NCBI RefSeq assembly: GCF_958979055.1
Contig: NC_084892.1
Coordinates: forward strand, 4,047,501-4,111,500
DNA: 64,000 nt
Source of the DNA: Alnus glutinosa
Taxonomy: Eukaryota; Streptophyta; Magnoliopsida; Fagales; Betulaceae
Reading direction: 5' to 3'
Each line of letters opens with the position of its first letter. The stretch's first letter is position 1. Below, in pieces: positions 12,400 to 23,350 of the stretch. A program made the translations under genes and the position numbers. The notes under the pieces were generated by a model. The model did not search any database. It was not told where the DNA came from and saw only the letters and a program-made list of their open reading frames with translations.

Positions 12400-13029
12400 T
12401 CATGCGCTAACGCTGCAACTCTGCAGAAACTGGTACTTAACGGCGTTTTCTCCCACCACAATACCGTTGGTCCTGTTCCCGAAGTTTATATAAGCGCGAC
12501 ACCTCACGTTGAGACGGTGACGACCATAAATAATGCTGCCAGCTTTATATCTGACTCCTCCATCGATCTCGATGGTGAGCTGCACGGCCCCATTGGCTTG
12601 GTCCTGCCTGAGCAACAGGGCATTGTAGGGGGAAATTGGCACGGCAGTGCCGTAGATGAAGGGTGACCAGACGTTGGTGTCCTTTTGGCCCTGGTAGGTG
12701 GGATGGATAGCGGTGCGGAGGGTGATTTGCTGATTGCAGTAGGTGGCGTAGACGTCGACTTTGTCGTAGTAGACCCCCATCCTGTCGTTTGGGTTGCTTG
12801 AGGAGAGGGTGACCTGGAAGGTGGAGGTGAGGAGGTTTGGGGAGGTGACGTCGAAGGCGAAGACGGTGGCGTCCTGGAGGACGAAGTTGGGCGTGGAGGG
12901 CTTGAACACGGCCCTGAGGATGAGGAACGTCACCAGACTGATGGAGCCGACGATGACAATGCCCCAGAAGATTCTCTTGAGGATCTTGCGCCGCCATGCC
13001 CACTTGTCGCAGCAGTGCTTGCCCGACAT
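12400..13029 (-). CDS. NDR1/HIN1-like protein 1 (NHL1) type, tandem copy 2
   Basis: Single-exon gene, 209 residues, same length as the copy at 9172-9801 and alignable without gaps. Basic head with WAWRRKILKR (10-19), one membrane segment (about 20-41), KPSTPNFVLQDATVFAFDV, then LEA-2 motifs SNPNDRMGVYYDK (78-90), LRTAIHPTYQGQKDTNVW (104-121) and the terminal CSVSA. Most divergence is in the head and membrane segment, while the LEA-2 domain is conserved, which suggests continued function with altered cytosolic contacts. In the membrane/linker zone the copies share few residues. Two W-box cores (TTGACC at 13206-13211, TTGACT at 13252-13257, minus strand) lie upstream of the TATA box, as expected for a defence-responsive gene, but this is motif evidence only. 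Confidence 0.94.
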   Translation of the reverse strand: MSGKHCCDKWAWRRKILKRIFWGIVIVGSISLVTFLILRAVFKPSTPNFVLQDATVFAFDVTSPNLLTSTFQVTLSSSNPNDRMGVYYDKVDVYATYCNQQITLRTAIHPTYQGQKDTNVWSPFIYGTAVPISPYNALLLRQDQANGAVQLTIEIDGGVRYKAGSIIYGRHRLNVRCRAYINFGNRTNGIVVGENAVKYQFLQSCSVSA

Positions 13030-13100
13030 GCCGCAGGTCGGATCAGAGCTGTGAAGAGCTTGTTGTGCGATCGATGAACGCCTTGTGTGGTGTGTGTGTG

Positions 13101-13112
13101 TATATATATATA
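13101..13112 (-). promoter_or_regulatory. TATA box of NHL1-type copy 2
   Basis: A TATATATATATA run about 75-85 bases before the ATG, in the position equivalent to the TATTTAAA of copy 1 and followed by the same AACGCCTTG. It adjoins a GT run, so the box may have been remodelled by microsatellite growth. Confidence 0.5.
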
Positions 13113-13928
13113 CACTGGTTTTAGTATTTGAAGAAAGATGAAGACATGAGCGCGTTAGTTGTGCTTATGCATGCATGGAATATGGTATTTGTTTACTACA
13201 CAAAAGGTCAATGGAAAAACTATATTTTATTGTTTTAAATTTCTCTTAATCAGTCAAATTGATGCTCTTCTGGATTGCAATAATGGCAATGATTACCTAT
13301 ATAACCTAGCTTAGCGAACACGACGAAGTGATTTAAATTAATCAATTAAAATAACTACACAACTGCATCAGAAAAATCGATCGTACTCATTAAATTCTTT
13401 TCTATGGAGTTAGTAATGTTGAGAAATATTGCATGCTTCATTGCTTCATTGCCATTCGAGTTTAAAGATTAGCATACGGCCAAGACCATGTGCCAATTTG
13501 GAGCTTAGATAATGTGATGACTTAGTTTTAGTTCTCACCTCCACCAGAGTAGTCATCAGTTGTTTTAATAAAAACATCGACAATGTTTTTTGTACTTTTA
13601 ACACAAAAATCAAACAAACTCTTAGATGGTCTCGTTACTATAATCAAAAAAAAATTTGATGAGTGAACAGTATTAGTCACCAACAATAATAAGTATTGTT
13701 TATTCACCAAATTATTAAAAAACTATAAAAATTTGGTCATTTCTCTCTATATATATATATTTATTTTATTTATTCTTTCTCACGTACAACTTTGTTTCGT
13801 TATACAATATTTTAGGTTAAAAGAGTATTTTTATTTTCTCTTAAACTACAATATTTCCACAGTGCTTTAGACATCCAATGCCGTATAAATTTCTTGTTCA
13901 CACATTCTAACAGGTTTTGTGGAATTGA

Positions 13929-14069
13929 AGGGGTATGTTTGGATAGCATTTTATTTTTGATTATTTTTTAAAAATATGTTTTTGTAGATTTTTTAAATTC
14001 AAATTCTATTCAAGTTTTATCAAACTTTTTTCAATTTTGTTTCGAGTACTCCAAACCATCCAAACATAA
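13929..14069. mobile_element. Short MITE with TATGTTTGGAT ends
   Basis: Left end GGGTATGTTTGGATAG, right end CCATCCAAACATAA (reverse complement TTATGTTTGGATGG), about 140 bases, AT-rich and non-coding. It interrupts the upstream region of NHL1-type copy 2. Target-site duplication not clear. Confidence 0.55.
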
Positions 14070-14414
14070 TTTTAAAAAAGAAATTTTGTTAGTATTCACA
14101 ATTTTAAATATGGTAAAGAATAATATAATATAATACAAAATTTCAAAAACATCACCATTAGAATAAGGCAAATATTCAAAAACATAACTGTGAAGAAAAA
14201 ATAAATATTCAAAAAAATTAAATAGAGAAAGAATAAAGAAATATGAGGCTGCTTGGGTGCATTAAAAAAGTAGCTCACCAAAATACAAAACAGTAATTTT
14301 TTACTAGTTTGACTAGTAAAATTTGGTGAGAATATTAAGAATTAATACTCTTATTGGTTTCTTTATATCTTCGTCTGTTTTGACTTTAAGAACTATATAT
14401 GTTTTATTATTGAT

Positions 14415-15000
14415 AAATTTTTATTGGAAGTTAAACTCTGTGAGCAAGAACTTAATCCCTCCTAGTGGATGATAAATTTGGATTGGAGCTCGCTGGCAGT
14501 CGATTGTCTCATACGATTATAATAATTTAAATGATATGGTCCTGCCAATTAAAAGCGTTACATTTTCATCCCTATATTTTATTTATTTTTTCATCCCTAG
14601 AAAGATGTTCGAACCCTTGGCCTTGGGTGTGCGCTGTAAGTCCAGTCAATAAGGGAAGCTTCCTATGACCTTGCCAGGCTGCCACTCAAAAACAAATAAA
14701 ATAATTGATGAAAAAAAGATGGATGACTTTTCTGTGCGCATGTGCTTTACAGGATGAAAGTGTCTAAATAGTAAAATGTTAGATTTACAACACCAACATA
14801 AAAAGTGCACAATAATATGATAGTGGGCGTAGGAATTAAATCCCGTCTAAATTTGTGAGCGCCTTAATCACCGTTGGATGTTGATCAGATTCTTGGGCCC
14901 ACTTACCCTGCAGGAGGTGCTGATCCCAGCTAAGCTAATGGACTTTTTCTTTTGTTCGAGAATATACGCCCTACCTGCTAGCTAAAGCCTGACATTGATG
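14415..15000. repeat. Duplicated far-upstream block, copy 2
   Basis: Partner of 10981-11375. The block sits 1.4-2.0 kb upstream of the copy 2 ATG, matching the position of its partner upstream of copy 1. It carries the same CACCGTTGGATGT, GGGCCCACTTA, GAATAT-ACGCCC and CTAAAGCCT islands among diverged sequence. Confidence 0.65.
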
Positions 15001-15594
15001 TAACGAGGAAAAGAATCAATATATATATCGTATCATTATATTGGTGACAAAAGATTTCGTTTGTAATTAATCAAATTGGGCTAAAACACATGATGAATAC
15101 ACACAAAAAGAAAAAAAAAAACAAAAAAAGAGTTCAATTACAGCATGCTTGAAAGTTCATACATCTCATTTCTTTCCACCAATTATTGATGCTTAAAAAG
15201 ATCATCATCTTTCTCGTAAAGAAATTAAGCTAGCAACCCTTTTTTCTTTTCTTTTTTAATCTTAAACCTTTCTTTTTCTTTGAGTATAATAAGTTATTGA
15301 GTTTGTTCCATAATAGTTTTGAAAAGTTTTTTTTGGTTTTCTTTTGAAAAATAAAAATAAAGAGTTTAATGTGATATAATGGTGAGACGAAGTGTTTTTG
15401 TTGCTTTCAAGTTTAAAAAGAGTTTTGTCTTTTAAATTGTTTGTTAATAATTTTAATAAAAATTATATTTTTATTTTTAAAAAATATATATATATATATA
15501 TTATTAAAACCATTAGGCATTAGTGAAGGAGCTTATCAAGACCATAAATGGTTCAAAAAGTTCTCCTCAGCATGAAAAGAGCTTTGTTACTTGT

Positions 15595-15651
<57 letters not shown>

Positions 15652-18600
15652 CTTGCTCCAAATTGCTTGAGAAGGATAGACACAACTATTTTTTTTTTTT
15701 TCTTTTTTTTTTTGGCTACGTACCAAACTTGACCGCTTCCCACTACTTGCCGGCAACTTCGCCAAGTCCAAGTCTACCAAGTAAAAAAATTTAAAGCATT
15801 ATAAAAAAGAAGAAAGGCTTTCCAGTCTCTTTCTCATTGTCGGTAATTACGCTGATTTGTTGACAATTCAGCTACCATGCATGCATCATCTCCCTCACAC
15901 ATTTATTTATTCAATTTCTTTCGATTTAATTATAGTAGTAAAGTTAGAGTCCACAAGTTCAGAGAGGACAAGCAATCGGTAGTTAGGACTAACACTATTG
16001 TAGCATTCACATCCGTCTCAACACTTTTTCTTTTTCTTTTCTATTTTATTTATTCACTTTTTTAAAGTGCTTATATTCTACTCTCATTTTCATTATTCAT
16101 TTTTACTACTTTATTTATTTGTTTTAAATAATTTTTTTTATTTTTTATTGAGAATTTCAAATTTTTATCTAAATTATTGATCGAGCTAAATACAACTATT
16201 TTTGTTCCCATTTTAACATCCCGTGCGTGTGAAACCATCTTTCAGTCCACTTCTTTCTTTCTTTTTTTTATCTTATTTTATTTTATTTATAATTAATTAT
16301 CTTATGAACGTGGTGAATCACGTGATCGTCCATTCAAAAAGAGTGGCCGACAGTCTGAAAATTTCCTAGGATGTTATACATAGGTAGTAACCTAGTAGGT
16401 AGATCATCTATTCTGGACATGTGGCTGCTTCTGGTTCCTTCCAATTGAAAACGCTATGTTTTTATCCTTGTATTCAATGTGTCCAAACCAGTACGTCCGA
16501 GAATGATAGATTACTAATCTCTAATTATATTCCTAGCAACTTGATCTTGACACTTTAATTTATAATAATAAATATGAATAAATTTTTTATTCAAATAACA
16601 TGTGAAAATTTTGAACATTTTGAATACATATCAATTTAATGAATTGGATTAAAAAAAAAAAAAAATTCTTTAACCCAGATTAGTGAAAAACTTGGTCCAT
16701 AAAACATAATCACTAGCAAACAAGAGATCGTGAACAAATAGGCAACCACATAAAGTGTTCCCAATTATAAGAAAAAAGAAAATGAACCAAAGTTGATTAC
16801 AAATCTTGGTCTTTTATTTACACGTACGTACGATAAAAGACTCGATATGAAATTATTGACCGATTACTTGGGTCTTATTGTAATTTAATAATCTAAAGGA
16901 CCATTTTTAGAAGAATTTCATTTGTTAAATTATTAGTTATTTGAAAAGAGATAAGGTTCGAGTTTAAAATATTTTCTCTAGAAATTAAAAAATTTATAAC
17001 TTACTCTTTACAAACTAACGTGGTGCTAATATGGTTTTTGTCACGTAAGATACCACATCAATTTGTAAATTAAAGAATTGCAATGAAATTGGTAATATAA
17101 TTATCTCTAGCATTTTTCTTAATTTAATACCATGTTAAATTATTAATTATCTCAAAATTTTAAATTAATAAATAAGGATAAATTTAATGACTTAGTAAAT
17201 ATTCTAAATTACCGTAATTTATCTTTACTGGTATGTATGTTTTATGTTTATCTTCTAAATATCCAGCATTCAGTTTTGTCATATGTATTTGGTCCATTTC
17301 CATTAGTTAGATTCATAAGACAAGGAGGAGTGAGAAGACTAAGTTTGGACAAAATATAAGAATCTTATATATATATATATATATATTAAGGGTGTACATG
17401 TTGATGCAAATGCGATTATTTACAGTATTCGCATCTGCGTCCGCAAAACATAGATATCACTTTTAAATTTCCGCATCTGTGTCATTTTTTTACTATCTAC
17501 ATCCGCATAGTTATTGTGGTTATCAAGTGTGACTATTATCTACTATATATTGGTAAAGCACAGTTGAAAATTTATGAGGCTATTTTAAAATCGGTTATAA
17601 GTTAATGAGGCTTTTTTTATATTTGTCCCTAACTATAATATATATAAAAATATATATTATAAATAAATGATATCGCATCGGCATACCCTACAACCACTAC
17701 CCACATCTGCACATGCAAACAGTAATTTTTGCTAACCTCATCCACATCCGCATGTGCTTATAGTGAATAGCGAATACGAGCGTTTATACACTTTATATAT
17801 AGAAAAATAATTCTCTTATAATTCTCACATAATTGTGGTCCCACACAATGTAAGAGTTGTGTGAGGAATTTTAAGGAAATCACTTCCCTTTTATATATAT
17901 ATATATTTGGCTCATCTCTGACAAGAATTGAGTAGTTAGAAATTTTCTTTCTTATTTTTTTCTTTTTCTTTTTAAAATTAGAATATAAGGTGTACGTATA
18001 AAAGATATTATAAAAAAAGTATTTAAATAACAATTGAAAATTGAAAATTCCATGGTACAGCAGGAAAGAAGGGGAATGGTGATCGAGGTGCATATATGGG
18101 TTGGATAAGAGTAGGCAGGCTAGGCATCATAGAGAAACAAAGAGGAGATTCGAGCACATGCATGTGGTGGACTTTTGTGGCTACTGTCAAGATCCTAAAA
18201 AGGGGTTTCCTTCCATGCACTTGCACTGACATCCAAGCTGATTCTTATCCCCCACGTTTGTTGTACTCAATACTCTCATACAAAGTCCCTACAAGATCTT
18301 CTTTGAACCTCCCAAGTCTATATCCTAGATTTTTCCTTCGCTTCCCTTGAAAAATCGGCCTTCAAGCTATTGCTGCCTTCACCCAACCATTTGGGCGCGT
18401 GTAATTTTTCAGTGATTTGTCTTTCCTTCTTCTGACTGACGGTGCAACACACCACTGTCTGAAAGCACTAAAGAACACATTGAGAAAAATTATCATTGTC
18501 CGACACTCGAACACAATAGTCTCACTCTTGTTCATTGGGAGGCAAGAAATTAAAATAGCTATAAAGTAATGCTCAAGGCTTTCTCCGATCCATACAACTA

Positions 18601-19737
18601 TTGCTTGTCGTCTGACAATCGGAAGGCGTAACACATACATGGCTTCTAGTAATTAACCGAGAAAATGCTCATATGGGCGCTCTAAGTTGATATCGTCTTT
18701 TTGCTATACTTAAAAAATTAATTTCATATTAAAAAGATGAATTATTTAAATAGAGTGAATAGATTATAGAGAATCTTATAAGCGAATAATTTCTTAATCT
18801 TAATCTTAAATAGGGTTGGACTTTATATATAATTTTAAAGAGTTATAATTACAACTTTCAGCTTGAAGTGACAGAATTGGCCGGTGTAACTAACTCTTTG
18901 TTGGATGGTTAGACTTTTCTTTGAGTTGGAATTGATGCCACTGATTTATCCCTAACCATTTGGGCGCGTTTAGTATACTCTCTCTTCTTTGCTGTGAGGA
19001 TTTTACTTCAACCTTCAAACTGATGGGCTAATGGTTGGTGAAAGAGACAAGAACAAAATAAAAAAAAAGGTGGATTGGAATAAAGCATGGGTGAGAAGAA
19101 CTAGTCTCGATTGGAGTGGGGAAATGGAATTCTCAAGGCAAGAAAACTCCAAACTCAATAATAGAAGTGAGAAAAAAGTGGTTTCTGGAATCAAAATTAT
19201 TACAGTTTTTAATCAAAACTAAACTGATTAGATTGCTGATTAAACAGCCATGAAAGGGCTTTCAAGAGCTTCTTAACTAACCCAGAAATAAAAGTGAAGT
19301 AGCGGTACTCGTACTCTCAAATATTCACTTTCTAACGTGATAATCAAAATTACCTTAAACGCTATAAATATTTTCATTTGATATTAATTCGAGAGATAGC
19401 GATCGAGAAATTTCTCGTAAAAGTAAAACATGCAGTGATATCTTGATCAAGGCCCAGATTCGTTTGGGTGTTTCCATCACTATGATTAATGATTATACAA
19501 ATTATAAGTAATAAAAAATGAATTGAATGAAAAAGACTTACATGTTACGTAAATTAATTAGAAATAGTGAGTTAATTAATTTACTCATAATGAAAGGCAG
19601 ATAGATGGGCCTCATAACAATGACATCCACGTTCATGTACGTCAATCTACAAGGCAAGTTTAAGAAAATAATCAATGTGACGGCAACTGCAAGTTTTCCT
19701 CGTTCTTTTTTAATTTTGGGGTTATAGGTTCTTATTC
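15001..19737. other. Gene-poor AT-rich DNA
   Basis: Mostly low-complexity DNA. A possible hAT-like element with GGGTGTACATG left end and CGCATCTGCG / CCGCATGTGC motifs lies around 17388-17757 (uncertain borders). A 16-base string AACCATTTGGGCGCGT occurs twice, near 18383 and 18955. No convincing gene. Confidence 0.45.
15598..15650. repeat. (AT)n microsatellite
   Basis: About 53 bases of uninterrupted AT dinucleotide repeat. Open frames through it are artefacts. Confidence 0.95.
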
Positions 19738-20567
19738 TTCGTTTGTTTCGGCGTAAAATGATTTCTAAAAAATGGTTTCGGTATTTGGTAGGGGCAAAAA
19801 TAATAATCAACCGAAAAATGATTTCCGTTTGATAAAAAATACTTAATAAATTTCGGAAAATGATTTACGCTTTTTAAAAGCGTAAATCATTTTCCGTAGA
19901 GGGTAGATGTAGTCGATTCTCTTTTAAACAACGCAGTCGACCTTTACGTTCAAGCAGTTGACTATTGCCGAATTTTGACAAGTCAAATTCTGACTCCAGT
20001 AGGTGCCAGAATTCAACAAATTAAGCCGGAATCCGGCGACGTCCGGCAGATGTCGCCGGATTCCGGAGATACCATGCCAGATTCCGGCCAGAACTCCAGA
20101 GATTCGGCCATCTGGCCTGAATCCTGGACGAATCCGGCCGTTCTGGCCGGATCTTCAGCCATCTGGCAAGGATACTAGCCAGGATCCTGACCCGACCCCC
20201 GGCATCTGGCCGGATCTGGCTGTTCGGGCCGAATCTCAGGCCAGCTGGCCGGAAATTGGCCAGGACGGCCGGCTTTCGGTCAACTGGTCGGGATCCGGCC
20301 GTTTTGTGCCGGATTCCGGCAACTTTTGCCGGAATTTGTATATGTCAAATAGAAAAAAAAAATATTTTTATATTAATATTTTTTATTTTGTGAATAAAAT
20401 TTAATTTTTTTAAATTAATTTGATTAAATTAAAATATAAAAAATATTTGTAATTTTTCGTACGCGCCAAACACAGACAAATGATTTTGACGAAAAATATT
20501 TTTCTGAAAAATGACTTCCCTGAAACTATTTTACGGCAAAAACCATTTTACACCGAAACAAACGGAG
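19738..20567. mobile_element. Non-autonomous TIR transposon with CCGG-rich core
   Basis: The ends are inverted: CGTTTGTTTCGGCGTAAAATG on the left, and CATTTTACACCGAAACAAACG on the right, whose complement differs by one base over that stretch. At 19854-19896 lies a perfect 43-base palindrome (arms of 21 around one T, starting CGGAAAATGATTTACGC). The core 20030-20340 is a degenerate array of CCGGATTCCGG-like units, far more GC-rich than its flanks. The layout suggests a non-autonomous Mutator-like or related element; no clear target-site duplication was found. Confidence 0.65.
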
Positions 20568-20991
20568 CATTAATTGATTATCCCTGAAAAATGAGGGGTG
20601 TTATTAGACCCCAATTTTTATTTTTTATTTTTTTATTTATTTATTTTATTTTATTAATGTTAGAAATGAGCAAAGCAGACCTAAGCATAGCTCAATGATT
20701 CCACATCTACACAAGTTTGTTAGCTCAGTTCATGTCAATTTAAACAATTAGAGGACGTCCTGCTTCTACTAAACGATACGTAGTAATTAATTTTTAACTA
20801 CACATTTATTCTGTTACTATTTTAGTCTATTAACATGGTAGTGCCGATCACTCTTTGTAGTGCTAATCACTCTTTGAATCAGTCCTTATTAAAGAAGAAA
20901 TAAAAAAATTAAATGACTGATTAGCACTGTCACATCAGCATTACTCATTACTCACTACTCATTTTTAATATTTATGCACATGAGTAATATT

Positions 20992-21234
20992 ATAAACTGC
21001 ACCTTTATAATATTTTGTTAATTTGTCATTGACAATCAATCGTTGAATCGACCCTTATTGAGAGAGAGAGAGAGAGAAAAAGTATATACACAACACTTCT
21101 ATTTCACTTTGATCATATTATGCTGATGTGGCATTGTCAATTCACTACTGATTTTTCTTTTTTTCTTTTATATCAAGTGTTGATCTAAAAGTGAATTAAC
21201 AATGTCACGTCAGCATACTAGGATACCATTACTC
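20992..21234. mobile_element. MITE-like element with GAGTAAT ends and internal hairpin
   Basis: Begins GAGTAAT and ends ATTACTC like the family A/B MITEs. Inside, TATGCTGATGTGGCATTG and its near-complement CAATGTCACGTCAGCATA form a long hairpin around 21118-21221. A (GA)n run is included. No flanking 9-base repeat was found, so borders are tentative. Confidence 0.45.
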
Positions 21235-23085
21235 TAAAAAAAGAAAATATCAATGTGACAATGGCTACCAGACCATGTTACGTCAAAATGGTAAAATAAA
21301 AATAAGATAAAAGTGTAGTGTATAATATTATTAAAAAAAATATTAAAGGATGATTCGTAGTGCCTTATCAACAAAGTAAGATAAATAAAAATAAAAATAA
21401 AAATAAAAATAAAAAGGAATAAAAAAATGAGTGGTGGCATTACTCTAAATAACAAATATTCCCTCAAGGCCAAAACTGAATAAGAAAAAGAAATGGTAGA
21501 CCAGCTATACTACTCTATAACTCACACGTGTTATGGATGCGATTGGTATCAATTCCTGCTTATTTACCCGAGTCTTCCCCACAAACAAATCCGACGGCCT
21601 TTGTGCATAAACAGGATTCCTGCATACTCTCTCTCTCTCTCCCCCCACTAAGGGTCTTAATCATGTTCAATTATGACAACAAATATGGTCCCTCTTTTCG
21701 TGATTGGGAATCTTGTCATTTTTTTATTATAACAGAAAATAAAATGGCCATTGTGATTTCCATTGCCAAGCCTTCTTCTATAAAGTTAAATGCTGGGCAA
21801 TTAGGCTTGTCGGACTAAGACAACAATCGTTCCACACGCTAGCTACCATAGGTAATGGGGAAGCGAATGACCGGAATGGGGTTCAATTAACGGTCTATAT
21901 TGCATGCAAAATGTGTAACTAATGTGAAAGGACAAATAGGCCTCATACTTGTCTAGACAGGTGGATTCTACAACCCGAGCACCTCTATCCAAATTCCAAG
22001 GTGTAGAACCCACCGTCTACGGTTCGATTCATAATCGCATCTGCTACAAATGTTTTCTGGAAGCATCCTGTAACGGAGCATACCGAAAGGGGAATATGTA
22101 AAGATAAAATATATGATTAGAACATGCACAGCAAGAAATCCCAATAAAAAATACGACCCATGAGAACAAAACGATGTATGGACCAAGTGTTGCTATTGCC
22201 ACTTCCAGATTATATGCATATGGAATATGTTATCTTGGGCAGGCTGTCCACCACGTCCTCAACCTCCGTCTTTTGTGCCCCGTGGCCCTATCTTGGACTT
22301 AGTACAGGGACAAGGAATGAGAAAAATATCAGTTATTAGATAGATAGAGAGAGAGAGAGAGAGGAAACTTGCAATAGATAATCGGTAATCATGACACAAT
22401 TCTTCCTGTTCTATTCCCCCATCAGCAACAGTACATATATATAGGACTTCTGTACAAGCATAATTCCACTGAAGTCCTACAATGTAGCCACTCATATACA
22501 GCCACGACTCAACTAAATAACATCACATGAACAATAACCACATGTGAACCCACTTACTATCTATATATACTTCTTATTGTTTCCCATATCTCCCGCTTCT
22601 TGCCTTCTATTGTCCCATGCGGCCATCACTATCGCTTGGGATCTAAAACATACGGAGTCTAAGTTACTTCACAAATATGAAAGAAATGATCAGAGTAATT
22701 TGTTACACTAAAGGAACATTCCATATATCTTTCAATGCAAAAGCTATTAATTTCACCTGCTTTTTATGGTTCATCAAAATGGGGGAAAGAATAAACTATT
22801 TCACAACATGGCTCGCCTCAGAATGAATATTTCCAGGAAAGATGAAATTAGATCAGCAAATGGAAGCATGAACCTTCAACCTGGAGGCACTTACCGTGGC
22901 CAGGCCATGTACATCTGGAACTAAGATAGACACATTTAAAATGAAAGATACAACCAAAATAGGAAAATATTTGGCAATCCCTCATCGGACATCTCTGCTC
23001 TATGCTAGCATCCTACTGACACTAAAGAGTTCTACTGACACCTATTGATGCTAAGAGTGTTATGCCACAAAATTTAGAATGCTAA

Positions 23086-23350
23086 ATTTAAAGGGAGTCG
23101 TGAAGTGAAGAACCTAGAGTGCTCAAGAGGTTTTGGTTCTAGCCGGGACAAGGCAAAGCGGCCTAATGTGATGTATTAGTCTCTGGGTTTTGTAGGGGTT
23201 TTTTGGGTTTCCTTCTGTTTTAGGTTTTTTAGGTGTTTTTCCCCTTCCCTCTCTTTCCTTTTTTGGTGTTCTTTTGTATACTTCATGTATGCTTAGGGGC
23301 GCCTTTACGCTTTTTATAAAATTCTCTACTTACTTATCAAAAAAAAAAAA
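23086..23350 (+). mobile_element. 5'-truncated LINE (3' end only)
   Basis: Ends with GTATGCTTAGGGGCGCC, a TTTACGC box and a poly(A) tail, very like the tail of the LINE at 45623-46203. It is flanked by TTAGAATGCTAA (23074-23085) and TTAAAATGCTAA (23351-23362), an 11/12 target-site duplication. Only the untranslated 3' end is present; the rest was lost on insertion. Confidence 0.75.

Noticed and set aside
15553-15794. Frames through the (AT)n repeat on both strands
   Set aside because: Tyr-Ile repeats are a product of the microsatellite.
20003-20404. 133-residue plus-strand frame
   Set aside because: It lies in the CCGG-rich core of a transposon and its composition simply follows the repeat unit.
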